A DNA stretch of 64,000 nt from Sva-07 sp963743825 (GCA_963743825.1 CAVURC010000015.1:1-64000), one strand, 5' to 3'; shown: positions 17,156-27,279, counted from the stretch's first letter. Numbers and translations: made by a program. The notes: generated from the sequence alone by a model not told the origin.

Positions 17156-18328
17156 GTGGACACGAATCCGGTCATCGACATGCTGGGACGTCGCCTCCGA
17201 CTGGCCGTCATCGGGGGTGGTCCGGGCAGTTTCATCGGGGCGATGCACCGGACCGCAGCCCGACTCGACGACCGCTACGAACTGGTTGCGGGCGCCTTGT
17301 CGTCCGACACGGAACGGTCGCGATCGTCGGCACTCGCGATCGGCATCCCTGCCGACCGTGCGTACCGCACTGCCGACGAGCTCTTCGTCGGGGAGCAGGC
17401 ACGACCCGACGGCGTCGACGTCGTCGCCATCATGACCCCGAACGACAGCCACCATCGCTACGCGGTGAGTGCGCTGCGACACGGCTTCGACGTGATCTGC
17501 GACAAGCCCGTCACCAACACGCTTGCCGACGCACGCGATGTCGTCTCCACGGTCGAAGCGACCGGTCTCGTGTTCTGCCTCACGCACAACTACACCGGCT
17601 ATCCGATGGTCCGCCAGGCCCGCGCCATGGTGGCCGACGGCCAGCTCGGCGAGATCCAGTTGGTGCAGGTCGAATACGTCCAAGGAGGCAAGGCCGGCGA
17701 ACGTGATCCCGATCCCGACGGAGCGTTGCCCTGGCGTTACGACCCCGTGCTGGGCGGGCCGTCGCTCGTCCTCGGCGACATCGGGACCCATGCTCACAAC
17801 CTCGTCCGGTTCGTCACCGGCAGGGAGGTCGACCAGGTCGCTGCCGACATCGGGCACATCGTCGCCAACCGCCTCGTCGACGACTATGCCGGTGCCCTGC
17901 TGCGGTTCGACAACGGCGCACGCGGCTCGTTCTGGGTGACGCAGGCCGCCACCGGCGTGGAGAACTGTCTCCGCATTCGAGTGTCAGGCACCCGCGGCAC
18001 CGTCGAGTGGATGCAGGAGTTGCCGACACAGCTGATCTTCCGGCCCGCCGGATCGCCCGTGGAAATCCGCACACCCAACGGCCCAGGCACATTGCCGCTC
18101 GCAGCTCGGGCGAGTCGGATCGTCGCCGGTCACCCGGAGGGCTTCCACGAGGGATTCGCCAACGTGTATTCCGACGCTGCAGAGGCGATCGCGGCACGAC
18201 GATCAGGCTGCGATCCCGATCCGATGGCGCTGCACTTCCCCACTGCGCTCGACGGACTGAGAGGTGTGGAGTTCGTCGACGCCGCCGTCAGGTCCAGCGT
18301 CGACAATGGCGCCTGGACATCCGTGTAG
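17156..18328 (+). CDS. Gfo/Idh/MocA-family oxidoreductase
   Basis: 390 residues. Rossmann domain with LRLAVIGGGPGSFIGAMHRTAAR, VVAIMTPNDSHHRYAVSAL, and the family signature VICDKPVTNTLADA (catalytic-region Lys of the EKP/DKP motif). The C-terminal alpha/beta domain has DIGTHAHNLVRFVTG, whose His pair is typical of the substrate site. AAGGAG seven bases before GTG 17156 supports that start. These enzymes oxidise or reduce sugars or cyclitols with NAD(P); this one resembles sugar-dehydrogenase/inositol-type members but the sugar is unknown. Confidence 0.9.
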   Translation: MDTNPVIDMLGRRLRLAVIGGGPGSFIGAMHRTAARLDDRYELVAGALSSDTERSRSSALAIGIPADRAYRTADELFVGEQARPDGVDVVAIMTPNDSHHRYAVSALRHGFDVICDKPVTNTLADARDVVSTVEATGLVFCLTHNYTGYPMVRQARAMVADGQLGEIQLVQVEYVQGGKAGERDPDPDGALPWRYDPVLGGPSLVLGDIGTHAHNLVRFVTGREVDQVAADIGHIVANRLVDDYAGALLRFDNGARGSFWVTQAATGVENCLRIRVSGTRGTVEWMQELPTQLIFRPAGSPVEIRTPNGPGTLPLAARASRIVAGHPEGFHEGFANVYSDAAEAIAARRSGCDPDPMALHFPTALDGLRGVEFVDAAVRSSVDNGAWTSV

Positions 18329-18395
18329 GACGTTCTCGATCGGGCGCGACAGGCCCAGTCGCCGACCCGAGGTCGCGTTCGCCTACCATCTCGCC

Positions 18396-18590
18396 ATGGC
18401 CACCTATGCATGCCCCACCTGTGGAATGTCCGTGAACGCAACCTGCGGCGAGTGCGACGCTCCCCTCGTGAACGACACCATCCAGCGCGATGACGGTTCG
18501 TCGGTCCAGGTCTCGAAGTGCCCGAACGGGCACGGCAAGATCAAGTCGCCGATGTGTTGCGGGGCCGACATGTCCTGCTCCGTCGCCTGA
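18396..18590 (+). CDS. small cysteine-rich (zinc-ribbon) protein
   Basis: 64 residues with eight or nine cysteines: YACPTCGMSVNATCGECDAPL is a rubredoxin/zinc-ribbon knuckle pair (CxxC ... CxxC), followed by KCPNGHGKIKSPMCCGADMSCSVA. TACCAT sits exactly six bases upstream of ATG 18396, another leaderless start. It abuts the enoyl-CoA hydratase gene with no gap. Metal binding is likely; function unknown. Confidence 0.7.
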   Translation: MATYACPTCGMSVNATCGECDAPLVNDTIQRDDGSSVQVSKCPNGHGKIKSPMCCGADMSCSVA

Positions 18591-19427
18591 ATGACGCGAG
18601 CGATCGACACCGGCACCGACGACCTCCTCGCCGAGGTCGACGGGCATCTCGGCATCATCACGTTCAACCGTCCGGATCGCCGGAACGCGTTGTCCGACCC
18701 GATGTACGCCGGGTTCGAACGAGCGCTGCCGGCATTGGCAGTCGACCCCGACGTACGCGTGCTGGTGATCACCGGCGCGGGCGGCGCCTTCTGCGCGGGT
18801 GGCGACGTCAAGGGAATGAACGAAGCGCACCGGACCGGCACGCAACGGCCAGGACGCGAGGGTGGCGTCGAGGATCAGGTCGCTCGTCTTCGTCGGTCGC
18901 AACGCGCCGTGTCGCTCGCCCTGCACGAGTTCCCGAAACCCGTCGTCGCCGTCCTCCCGGGCGCGGCGGCCGGCGCCGGGCTCTCGATTGCCCTCGCCGC
19001 CGACCTTCGTGTGGCCGCCGAACGAGCACTGATCGTGACGGCGTTCGCCAATGTCGGCGCGTCGGGTGACTTCGGCGGTTCGTGGTTCCTGACACAGCTC
19101 GTCGGCACGGCGAAGGCCAAGGAGCTGTACCTCACCTCGCCTCGGCTCACGGCTCGCGAAGCACTGGCGCTGGGCATGGTCAACGCGGTGCTCGCCGACG
19201 ACGACTTCGAGACACAGGCGCTCGAGTGGTGCCGACGGATCGCTGCGGGCCCACCGATTGCCATGCGCCTGATGAAGGAGAACCTCAATCGGGCGCTCGT
19301 GGCCGACCTGGCCACCGCACTCGACGCCGAGGCACCGAACATGATCCGATCGATGTCGACCGCGGACCATCGTGAGGCGGCCGCGGCGTTCGTCGAGAAG
19401 CGACCGCCGGCGTTCACCGGCGAATAG
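18591..19427 (+). CDS. enoyl-CoA hydratase/isomerase family protein
   Basis: 278 residues, crotonase fold: IITFNRPDRRNALSDPMYAGF, the oxyanion-hole loop AGGAFCAGGDVKGMNE, FPKPVVAVLPGAAAGAGLSIALAADLRVA and GGSWFLTQLVGTAKAKELYLTSPRLTAREALALGMVNAVL. In the second catalytic helix the classical second Glu is replaced by DFGGSWFL (Asp), so a hydratase or a different crotonase chemistry (isomerase) cannot be separated. Directly follows the Cys-rich gene (TGA-ATG) and probably shares its mRNA. Confidence 0.9.
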   Translation: MTRAIDTGTDDLLAEVDGHLGIITFNRPDRRNALSDPMYAGFERALPALAVDPDVRVLVITGAGGAFCAGGDVKGMNEAHRTGTQRPGREGGVEDQVARLRRSQRAVSLALHEFPKPVVAVLPGAAAGAGLSIALAADLRVAAERALIVTAFANVGASGDFGGSWFLTQLVGTAKAKELYLTSPRLTAREALALGMVNAVLADDDFETQALEWCRRIAAGPPIAMRLMKENLNRALVADLATALDAEAPNMIRSMSTADHREAAAAFVEKRPPAFTGE

Positions 19428-19429
19428 CG

Positions 19430-20828
19430 ATGAACCCGAACGACGAGGGCGAACGGGTCCGATCTCCCGCCGACTTCCTCCGGCTGATCGTGGCGGGCGT
19501 TGCGGTGGTCGCCATCTTCGTCGTTGCATGGTTGTTCGGTGACAGCGTCGTGGTGTTCGCCTCCGACTTCCTCGGCGGCATCGACGCGCTCCCCGACTGG
19601 CTCCTGACCCTGCTGATCGCCGGCACGCGCCTCCTCACCATTGCGGTGCTCGTGGGCGGGTTGCTGTGGACGGCGGTTCGGGCTCGGTGGGCCGCGCCGA
19701 TCGCCATGGCACTCGGCGGCGTCGATCGCTGCGGTCCTCGTGGCGCTGCTCGCCAACCTCGCCGACGTCGACGAGGGCTCGATCGTGGCGACACCCGACA
19801 CCGATCTGGGGTTCCTCACATCCGGCTGGTTCCCGACGGCAATCGGTATCGGGGTGCTCGCGGCGGCACTGACCGGCGGTGCACCCTGGCTGAACCGACG
19901 CTGGCGTCGCGCCGGTTGGGCTGCCGTGATCGGGCTGGCAATGGTGCGGACCTTCACGTCGGAGATGTCGTTCGGTTCGGTCCAGGCAGCACTCCTCGGA
20001 TGGTTCGCGGGAGCCGCTGCGCTCGTGGCGATCGGTGCGCCGGCACGACGCGCCGACGCCGAGTCGATCGCCGCCGGGCTCGCCGCAGTCGGTCTCCCGG
20101 TCGACGAGATCACACCGGCGAGTGTCGATGCACGCGGATCGACGCCGTACTTCGCCGTCATGCCGGGCGGCGATCGACTGTTCGTGAAGGTTCTCGGTCA
20201 GGACGAACGCAGCGCCGACCTCATGTTCCGGATCTACCGCAAGTTGCAGCGCCGCGACCTCGGCGACGAACGACCGTTCTCGTCGCTGCGCCGCGCCATC
20301 GAGCACGAGGCACTGCTCGCGCTCGCCGCCCGCGACCTCGGCATCCGTACACCGCGTCTGCGGACACTTGCGTCGGCCGAGCCGAACTCGTTCGTGCTCG
20401 CGTACGACGCAGTGGCCGGCAAGTCACTCGACCAACTCGACCCGAACGACGTCACCGACGAGGTGCTCCTCGCCATCTGGCAGGCAATCGCCGACCTGCG
20501 CCGACACGGGATCGCCCATCGTGACCTGCGCCTCGCGAACGTGTTCCTCGGCGCCGACGGAGCGGTGTGGATCATCGACTTCGGGTTCAGCGAGATGGCC
20601 GCCTCCGAGCTGTTGCTCGCCAACGATGTCGCCGAGCTCGTCTGTTCGTCGAGCGTCTACGTCGGCGCCGAACGCGCAGTCGTGCCGGCCTTGGCGACCG
20701 TCGATCACGACACGTTGACCCGTGCCGTGGCCCGGCTCCAGCCGTGGGCTCTGAGCGGCGCGACGCGCACGGCGTTGAAACAACACCCGGGCCTGCTCGA
20801 CGACCTGCGTCGACGACTCGCGTCGTGA
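19430..20828 (+). CDS. membrane protein with kinase-like domain (apparent frameshift)
   Basis: About 465 residues if one indel near 19720 is repaired. Four or more membrane segments (LIVAGVAVVAIFVVAWLFG, LLTLLIAGTRLLTIAVLVGGLLW, AAVLVALLANL, IGIGVLAAAL) precede a cytosolic domain with PYFAVMPGGDRLFVKVLGQDER, AIEHEALLALAARDLGIRTPRL, HRDLRLANVFL and VWIIDFGFSE, i.e. the Lys, the HRDxxxxN loop and the DFG-like metal loop of a eukaryote-type lipid/protein kinase fold. This architecture precedes lysylphosphatidylglycerol-synthase-like membrane domains in actinobacteria. It overlaps a PAP2 gene, pointing to lipid or cell-wall metabolism. Confidence 0.7.
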
Positions 20829-21424
20829 ACCTGTGGTGGCTCATCGTCGCGGCTGTGGGCCTTGCGATCCTCGCGCCGTCGATCAACGAAGCTCGTCGTC
20901 CGGCGATCAGCGACAATGAGGCCCGCGTGTTCCACGCAGTGAACGGTTTGCCGAACTGGCTGTACTGGCCGCTGTGGTTGCCGATGCAGCTGGGCAACCT
21001 CGTGGTCGGAACGCTGGTGGGGCTCGCCGTTGCCTGGGCGGTCGGCGACTGGTGGGTGGCGGCCGGGGTCGTGATCGCGACGTTCAGCAAGCTCGGCACC
21101 GAGAAGCTCGTCCGGCGGAAGATGGCCGACCACCTCGCCGTCCGCCAGCGACCCGGCACGAGTGAGGTCGGCGCCATCCTGCGCGGCGCCGACGTGCCCC
21201 GTTCGGGCGCCAGTTTCCCGTCGGGTCACGTCATCCTCGTCGCCGCGATCGCGACGGTCGTCGCGCCGGCGCTACCGGTCGGTTGGTGGTGGGTTCCTCT
21301 CGCACTCACCCTGCTCGTGATGTTCGGTCGGGTGTTCGTCGGCGCCCACAATCCGCTCGATGTGACGGCCGGCCTCGGCACCGGCCTGATCGTCGGCGGC
21401 ATCGTGGCCGTGTTCGTCCGCTGA
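20825..21424 (+). CDS. PAP2-family lipid phosphatase
   Basis: About 199 residues, GTG 20825 overlapping the previous stop (GTGA). Membrane segments LWWLIVAAVGLAILAP, LVVGTLVGLAVAWAV and WWWVPLALTLLVMFGRVFVG surround the phosphatase motifs: KMADHLAVRQRP (KxxxxxxRP), SFPSGHVI (PSGH) and GRVFVGAHNPLDV (SRxxxxxHxxxD with Gly for Ser). All three catalytic elements are present. Expected to dephosphorylate a prenyl- or phospholipid; coupling to the preceding kinase-like membrane protein suggests a common lipid substrate. Confidence 0.9.
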   Translation: MNLWWLIVAAVGLAILAPSINEARRPAISDNEARVFHAVNGLPNWLYWPLWLPMQLGNLVVGTLVGLAVAWAVGDWWVAAGVVIATFSKLGTEKLVRRKMADHLAVRQRPGTSEVGAILRGADVPRSGASFPSGHVILVAAIATVVAPALPVGWWWVPLALTLLVMFGRVFVGAHNPLDVTAGLGTGLIVGGIVAVFVR

Positions 21425-21448
21425 GACCGCCGGCACCGGCGTGCGATG

Positions 21449-22189
21449 TCATGCGTCGCGCGCGTTCGGATCTGCCATCGCGACTGCGCACGCATCGGGA
21501 TTGGCCGCAACCCACTGTGCCACCTCGTTCGCCGGGCTCAGCTGCTCGCCGACACGCCACGCATCGAGATACGGGTACGGCCACACCACACCCCTGCGAA
21601 CCGACCACTCCTTTCCGGGACACGGTGGCGAGATCGAGAAGTGGACATGACAGGCGGACGTGCGCCCGGTTTCACCCACCGTGCCCAGGTACTGGCCGAC
21701 GCCCACGCGGGCACCGACCACCACTGTCGGATCGATCACGTCCAGATGCGCCACGTAGTAGCGCACGCCGTCGTCGCCGAGCAGAGCGACGGACCTTCCG
21801 CCGCGGGTGGCCGGGTTGTCGACCGCTGGATCCCAGCTGTCGACGGTGCGCACCTCCAGCACGGAGCCGTTGACCGGCGAGACGATCTCGTCACCGCAGG
21901 CGGCGAAGATGTCCGTCGCCGGGTATCCCGAGTGTGTCGATCCCCAACCGGCGGCGTCGACGTCGGCCACCGGCACGACGTACGGGGTGGATGTCGGCAA
22001 CAGCTCCGTCGTGGTGGAAGAGGTCGAGGTGGTCGATGCCTGGATCGGCGTCGTCGAAGGAGCGGATTCGGTCGTCTCGACGGGAGGTGTCGACGACACC
22101 AGCTCGTCGGTGACCGCGTCCTCACTCGAACAGCCGACGAGACACACGAGCCACGCCGCGAGAACGCTGACCGACGTACGCCTCATCAT
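21449..22189 (-). CDS. M23-like (LytM-fold) peptidase lipoprotein
   Basis: 246 residues. Signal peptide RRTSVSVLAAWLVCLVGC ends in a lipobox (LVGC), followed by a Ser/Thr-rich linker (VSSTPPVETTESAPSTTPIQASTTSTSS), then an extracellular M23 domain: STHSGYPATDIFAACGDEIVSPVNGSV, YYVAHLDVIDPTVVVGARVGVGQYLGTVG and SACHVHFSIS. The H-x6-D and HxH zinc sites are intact. GGAGGAAG upstream of ATG 22189 supports the start. Likely a cell-wall hydrolase or a structural LytM protein. Confidence 0.9.
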   Translation of the reverse strand: MMRRTSVSVLAAWLVCLVGCSSEDAVTDELVSSTPPVETTESAPSTTPIQASTTSTSSTTTELLPTSTPYVVPVADVDAAGWGSTHSGYPATDIFAACGDEIVSPVNGSVLEVRTVDSWDPAVDNPATRGGRSVALLGDDGVRYYVAHLDVIDPTVVVGARVGVGQYLGTVGETGRTSACHVHFSISPPCPGKEWSVRRGVVWPYPYLDAWRVGEQLSPANEVAQWVAANPDACAVAMADPNARDA

Positions 22190-22285
22190 CGAATCTTCCT
22201 CCATCTGCTGTCGGTATGAGCCGGGTCTATCGGCCCTGACGCCCACCAAGGCCGATCAGTACGGTCGGTCCGAGGAGGTGTTGCC

Positions 22286-23500
22286 ATGGATTTCGAGGTG
22301 TCGGAACAGATGGAGACCATCTTGACGATGGTCCGTGAGTTCGTCGACGACGAGCTCGTGCCGATCGAGGGTGAGATGCTGCACGGGTCGCCCGAGACGG
22401 TTCAGGAGTTGGTGGTTGCCGCCCAGACCAAGGTCCGCCAGATGGGGTTGTGGGCGCCGAACCATCCAGAGGAGTTCGGCGGGCTCGGATTGTCGATGGT
22501 CGATCACGGCCTGCTGAGCGAGGCGCTCGGGCGCTCACCACTCGGGCACACGGTGTTCGGATCGCAGGCGCCCGACGCGGGCAACATCGAGATCCTCCAC
22601 CTCCACGCCACCGACGAGCAACGCGAGCGGTTCCTGCGCCCCTTGGTCGAGGGGTCGATCCGGAGCTGCTTCTCGATGACCGAGCCGGAGACGGCCGGGT
22701 CGAACCCCCTGCTGTTGGAGACCACCGCGGTCAAAGACGGTGACGACTACGTGATCAACGGCCAGAAATGGTTCACCTCGTCGGCCGACGGAGCGACGTT
22801 CGCGATCGTGATGGCCGTCACCGATCCCGACGCCCCGCCGTACGCGCGGACGAGCATGATCATCGTTCCCACCGACACGCCCGGCTTCAACCTCGTGCGC
22901 AACGTGAGCGTGATGGGCCATGCCGGTTCGGGGCACGCGAGCCATGGCGAGGTGATCTACCAGTCGTGCCGGGTGCCGCAATCGAACCTGCTCGGCTCCG
23001 AAGGCGGCGGGTTCGTGATCGCCCAGGAGCGCCTCGGCCCCGGGCGGATCCACCACTGCATGCGCTGGCTCGGCATTGCCAGCCGGGCCTTCGACATGAT
23101 GTGCGAACGCGCCAACGCCCGTGTGATCACCCCCGACGGCGACACCCTCGCCGACCGTCAGGTGATCCAGCACTGGGTGGCCGAGCTCGACGCCGAGATT
23201 CGCGGCGCACGCCTGCAGACGTTGCACGCAGCGTGGGTGATCGACCAGCACGGCCCGAAGGCGGCGCGCGACGAGATCTCCGCGATCAAGTTCTCGGTGG
23301 CGAACACGATGTTGAAGGCGGTCGACACGGCGATCCAGGTGCACGGCGCCCTCGGCGTCACCGACGACACGATCCTGGCGTACTGGTATCGCCACGAGCG
23401 TGCCGCTCGCATCTACGACGGCGCCGACGAGGTCCACAAGACCACCCTCGGTCGTCGCATCCTGCGTCGCTACGCGGCCTCCGATGCAAGACTGGTCTGA
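22286..23500 (+). CDS. acyl-CoA dehydrogenase
   Basis: 404 residues, FAD flavoprotein. MQTILTMVREF..., WAPNHPEEFGGLGLSMVDHGLLSEAL, CFSMTEPETAGSNPLLLETTAVKDGDDYVINGQKWFTS, then the C-terminal helices with AIQVHGALGVTDDTILAYWYRHERAARIYDGADEVHKTTLGRRIL. The ARIYDGADEVHK stretch is the region that follows the catalytic Glu in ACAD10/11-type enzymes. GAGGAGGTG precedes ATG 22286. It oxidises an acyl-CoA to the 2-enoyl-CoA; substrate not known. Its stop overlaps the next gene. Confidence 0.93.
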   Translation: MDFEVSEQMETILTMVREFVDDELVPIEGEMLHGSPETVQELVVAAQTKVRQMGLWAPNHPEEFGGLGLSMVDHGLLSEALGRSPLGHTVFGSQAPDAGNIEILHLHATDEQRERFLRPLVEGSIRSCFSMTEPETAGSNPLLLETTAVKDGDDYVINGQKWFTSSADGATFAIVMAVTDPDAPPYARTSMIIVPTDTPGFNLVRNVSVMGHAGSGHASHGEVIYQSCRVPQSNLLGSEGGGFVIAQERLGPGRIHHCMRWLGIASRAFDMMCERANARVITPDGDTLADRQVIQHWVAELDAEIRGARLQTLHAAWVIDQHGPKAARDEISAIKFSVANTMLKAVDTAIQVHGALGVTDDTILAYWYRHERAARIYDGADEVHKTTLGRRILRRYAASDARLV

Positions 23501-23979
23501 TGCCCAGCTGGCCCGAGGTTCCACAATTCGGAGCGCTGTTGCGCTCGCACATCAGCAGCGTTGCCGACTCCGCTCGACCGGCGTTCCTGTCCGGGCTCGA
23601 GCGGTCGGCTGCGGCCCGGTACCGGACGTGGGCCGAAGCTGCGCCCGAGCACGCTGACGCACTGCTGGGCTGTGCGGCCAGAGAGGACGAGATCGCCGAT
23701 CTCGTCGCCGACCTGTTCCCGATCTCGCCCGACGATCGAGCAGCCGTCGACCGAGCACTCCCCGCGGCAGTCGAGTTGTACTACGAGGTGTTCGCGCCCT
23801 ACGACGTGATGGAGCAGCTCTACCTGCAGTCCGAAGCCGAACTCCAAGGAGCGCAGGCGTGGGTGCAGATGGCCGAGGCGATCGACGACCCGGCCACGTG
23901 TGAGGTGCTTGCTCGCTGTACGGCCCTCGAACAGGAGAGTTCACAGGTCGTCAAGGAGTTGCTCGCCGGCGTTCACTGA
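23500..23979 (+). CDS. helical hypothetical protein, 159 residues
   Basis: Starts at ATG 23500 overlapping the dehydrogenase stop (TGATG), so translationally coupled. All-helical composition: EVPQFGALLRSHISSVADSARPAFLSGLERSAAARYRTWAE, AREDEIADLVADLFPI, ELYYEVFAPYDVMEQLYLQSEAELQGAQAWVQMAEAI, EQESSQVVKELLAG. The ExxE and ExxxQ-type patterns recall ferritin-like bundles but ligands are not clear. No family recognised; genetic coupling to an acyl-CoA dehydrogenase is the only clue. Confidence 0.6.
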   Translation: MPSWPEVPQFGALLRSHISSVADSARPAFLSGLERSAAARYRTWAEAAPEHADALLGCAAREDEIADLVADLFPISPDDRAAVDRALPAAVELYYEVFAPYDVMEQLYLQSEAELQGAQAWVQMAEAIDDPATCEVLARCTALEQESSQVVKELLAGVH

Positions 23980-23994
23980 CCGGTCAGCGGTGCC

Positions 23995-25669
23995 TCATTG
24001 CGCACCGATGATCGTCACCGTTCCTGCGTCACCGTCGACACGAACGAGCATTCCCGCGCTCGACGCGCGCTGTTGCGTTGACCGTTCCGACGACGGCGGG
24101 GACGCCCATCTCCCTGCCCATGATCGCGGCGTGGGAGGCGAAGCTGCCGTGGTCGGTGACGATGGCGCCGACCATCGCGAGAAACGCGTTGAACGACTCA
24201 CCGGTCGCCGAGGTGACGAGGACGTCGCCCTCGACCAGGGTGAGCAGGTCGTCGAAGTTCCGCACCACGCAGGCCGGTCCCTCGTACACCCCGCCGCTCC
24301 CACCGACGCCGACGATCATGTCGGCGTCGCCCATCGGTGTCTCGATGTCGCCCAACACTCCCTCGATGTAGAACCCGAGCGCCGACATGACCCGGGCGAG
24401 CGGTGGTGGAAGCTGATCGACGGGCGGCGGAGGTGGCGGTGGCGGGCCGAGCAGCCCGGGAGCACCCTCGGCGCTCACGCTCTTGCGCGTGGCCACGCGT
24501 GCCGACAGTTCGTCGGCCGTCGGCGTCGGTGACCCGTCGAGCAGCGCGTCGATGTCGGCGCTCGTGAGATCGAGGGTGTCGTACATGAAATTGATCCGAC
24601 CGGCCTCGAACAGCCGACGGCCGAGTTCGATGAGCGCGAGCCGCAGCAGGCCCACGGCAGCGCTGTCGCTGTAGAGGCCCCGCTCGTCTCGCAGCCGGTA
24701 GACCAGTCGCGCCTCTGCGAGCAGGTCGTCGAAGAGTTCCTGCTCGTCGGCCGGAACGGCCTCGCGTAGCTCCGCAGCCATGGCGTCGGCACGTATCCCC
24801 GCGGCTTCACGATCGTGATCGAGCCCGGCTCGGATCCGGTCGAGAACGACGTCGGGACGTTCACCGATGGTCGGGTTGGTCAGATCGAATCCGGCGGCGA
24901 GCCGGAATCCGGCCGCCTGCATGTAGTTGGCGACTTCGGGGATCCGTTCGCAGAGTTCGGCCAGACGATCCTCGGCCGGGGCGTCGCTGGTGAGGAGCGC
25001 CCGTGCGTCAGGGTCGGCCTCCAGCGCACCGATCGCCGGCACCAGCTCGGGTGGCACGATCCCCGACACCGGTGACCAGCCGTCGAACACCGCGAACATC
25101 GGCACGGGTTGCTTGCCGGTCCACCGAACGGCGTGGAGGATGAAGTCACCCACCGGCAGCATCGCCATGGCGTTGAAGGTGTGATGCTGCTGCCACATCG
25201 CGCCGAGGTGGGCGACGCACTCGTGCAGGTGGCGGCGCAGACCCTCGGTGTCGAGTGCACCCAGGTCGACCGCGGCGAGCTCCTGATGGCGCGCGATCGA
25301 CGCGGGCTTGCGCTCCTCGTCCCAGACCCGGAGCCCCTCACGCCAGATGCGTTCCTCGAACGCGCGGCCCGCCAGCTCGGTTCGTCGCCCGATCTCCGCA
25401 CCGAGCTGCTCGGGCGACTTGGGGCCGTCCGGCCCGGGAGCGTCGAACGGAACCGGTTGCACGTACGAGAAACCGTGGACGTACTCCAGCCGCATCGTGT
25501 CGAGCAGGACACCGAAGGGCTCGAACGCCGCGGCGAACCCCGCCGCGAAACCGGCCGGGTACATCTCCTGCAGGAGTGGCGTCACCGCGGCCGGAAGGTG
25601 CGCTCGGTCTTGCCTCCACGGTCCTGGTCCCGGCGGATTCCAGTCGTCGTGCTCTGCGCTGTCGGTCAT
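23995..25669 (-). CDS. PEP-utilising-enzyme mobile-domain protein (apparent C-terminal frameshift)
   Basis: About 557 residues. A helical 430-residue N-terminal region (PLLQEMYPAGFAAGFAAAFEPFGVLLD ... VAHLGAMWQQHHTFNAMAMLPVGDFI) leads to a swivelling PEP-utiliser domain: GACVVRNFDDL-like, GDVLVTSATGESFNAFLAMVGAIVTDHGSFASHAAIMGREMGVPAVVGT, with the phospho-His in SHAAI. After VGTVNATARVERG the frame slips; LVRVDGDAGTVTIIGAQ resumes to the stop at 23995. The PPDK-type ATP-grasp domain is absent. Related stand-alone proteins are annotated as PEP-utilising proteins without known reaction. Confidence 0.75.
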
Positions 25670-25752
25670 CGTGGCCCCCCAAGGTCCGGCCGTCGAAATT
25701 GGACGGCGACGCGACCGTACTGCGTCGCGATCGGTCCCCGCGCACGGTGGCG

Positions 25753-27279
25753 TCAACGGGCGCTCGGAGACGAGCTGTTCTCCGACGGCAACGCCGGGAC
25801 TCCCCAGCCGGGTTGGTAGCCGAAGACTTCGCGGGCCGATGTCGCACCGAAGCGGTCGTCGAGCACGTCGACGTGATCGAGGGAGATGAGTGCCGGGTGG
25901 GTCACGCCACAGGCCCGGCTGAGCGACAGCAGGTCCTTGCGCAGCGTGATGACGTAGTTGGCGAGGCGGGCGGCTTTGAGTTCGGGGTCGAGGCCGTGGA
26001 CGAGCCATGGGTTCTGCGTGGCGACACCGGTGGGGCACTTGCCGGTGTGGCACCGCTGGGCCTGGATGCAGCCGATGGCCATCATCGCTTCACGCGCGAC
26101 GTTGATCATGTCGCAGCCGAGCCCGAACGCCAGTGTCGATTCGTGGGGGAACCCGAGCTTGCCCGAGCCGATGAACACGACCCGGTCGGTGAGACCCCGT
26201 TTGGCGAACTCCTTGTAGACGCGGCTGAAGCCGACCTTGAACGGAAGGGCCACCTGGTCGGTGAACACGAGCGGGCCGGCGCCGGTGCCACCTTCGCCAC
26301 CGTCGATCGTGATGAAGTCGACGCCGCGTTCGCCCGACACCATCGCCTCGGCGAGTTCCGACCACAGTGACGACTCCCCGATCGCCGACTTGATGCCCAC
26401 CGGCAGACCGGTTGCATCGGCGATGCGTTCCACGAAGTCGAGCAGCGAGTCGACGTCGTGGAACTCGGGATGCGCGGCGGGGCTGATGCAGTCACGGTCC
26501 TGCGGCACACCGCGGATCGCGCTGATCTCCTCGGTGATCTTCGCGGCGGGCAACACGCCGCCGAGGCCGGGCTTGGCGCCCTGGCTGAGCTTGATCTCGA
26601 TCGCTCGAACCGGGTTGGCGGCGACGGTCTCGACGACTCGCGCGAGGTCGAAGTGACCGTCGGCGTCGCGGGCGCCGAAGTACCCGCTCCCGAGCTGCCA
26701 GATCAGCTCGCCGCCCTGCTGGTGATACGGGGAGATCCCACCCTCCCCGGTGTTGTGGAGGCAGCCCGCAATCGTCGCTCCCTGGTTCAGCGCCGAGATC
26801 GCATTCGACGACAGCGCCCCGAAGCTCATCGCCGACACGTTGATCACCGACGCCGGACGGAACGCCTTGGCCCGGCCGCGCGCTGCTCCCATCACCTTGG
26901 CGACCGGGATCCGGTACTGGTCGTCGTAGTCGGGTTCACCGGGGAGCGGCGAACGAAGCGGGAACGGTGCGTGCTTGATGATGAAGTAGTTCGGCGAGGT
27001 CTCCAGGTCTCTGCTCGTACCGAACGCGAAGTAGTTGTTCTCCTTCTTCGACGACGCGTAGATCCAGCGTCGCTGCTCGCGGTTGAACGGGCGTTCCTCG
27101 GTGTTGCTGGTGACGATGTACTGGCGCAGCTCGGGCCCGACCTCCTCGAGGAAGTAGCGGGCATGACCGAGGAGCGGGAAGTTGCGCAGGATCGTATGAC
27201 GCCGCTGGCGAAGGTCGTACGTCGTCAGCGCCGCCGCCCCTACCGCCATCACTGCTGCAAGGTTGCGACGTCGCCCCAC
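25753..27279 (-). CDS. FMN-binding glutamate-synthase-family protein
   Basis: 508 residues. An N-terminal helix (LAAVMAVGAAALTTYDLRQ) suggests membrane attachment, then the GltS FMN domain: RPASVINVSAMSFGALSSNAISALNQGA, CLHNTGEGGISPYHQQGGELIWQLGSGYFG, VRAIEIKLSQGAKPGLGGVLPAAK, FITIDGGEGGTGAGPLVFTDQ, and the cysteine segment CIQAQRCHTGKCPTGVATQNPWL expected for a [3Fe-4S] cluster. These YerD/GlxD-like proteins lack the glutaminase domain and their substrate is not settled. GTG 27279 has TACGTT six bases upstream. Confidence 0.93.
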   Translation of the reverse strand: MGRRRNLAAVMAVGAAALTTYDLRQRRHTILRNFPLLGHARYFLEEVGPELRQYIVTSNTEERPFNREQRRWIYASSKKENNYFAFGTSRDLETSPNYFIIKHAPFPLRSPLPGEPDYDDQYRIPVAKVMGAARGRAKAFRPASVINVSAMSFGALSSNAISALNQGATIAGCLHNTGEGGISPYHQQGGELIWQLGSGYFGARDADGHFDLARVVETVAANPVRAIEIKLSQGAKPGLGGVLPAAKITEEISAIRGVPQDRDCISPAAHPEFHDVDSLLDFVERIADATGLPVGIKSAIGESSLWSELAEAMVSGERGVDFITIDGGEGGTGAGPLVFTDQVALPFKVGFSRVYKEFAKRGLTDRVVFIGSGKLGFPHESTLAFGLGCDMINVAREAMMAIGCIQAQRCHTGKCPTGVATQNPWLVHGLDPELKAARLANYVITLRKDLLSLSRACGVTHPALISLDHVDVLDDRFGATSAREVFGYQPGWGVPALPSENSSSPSAR

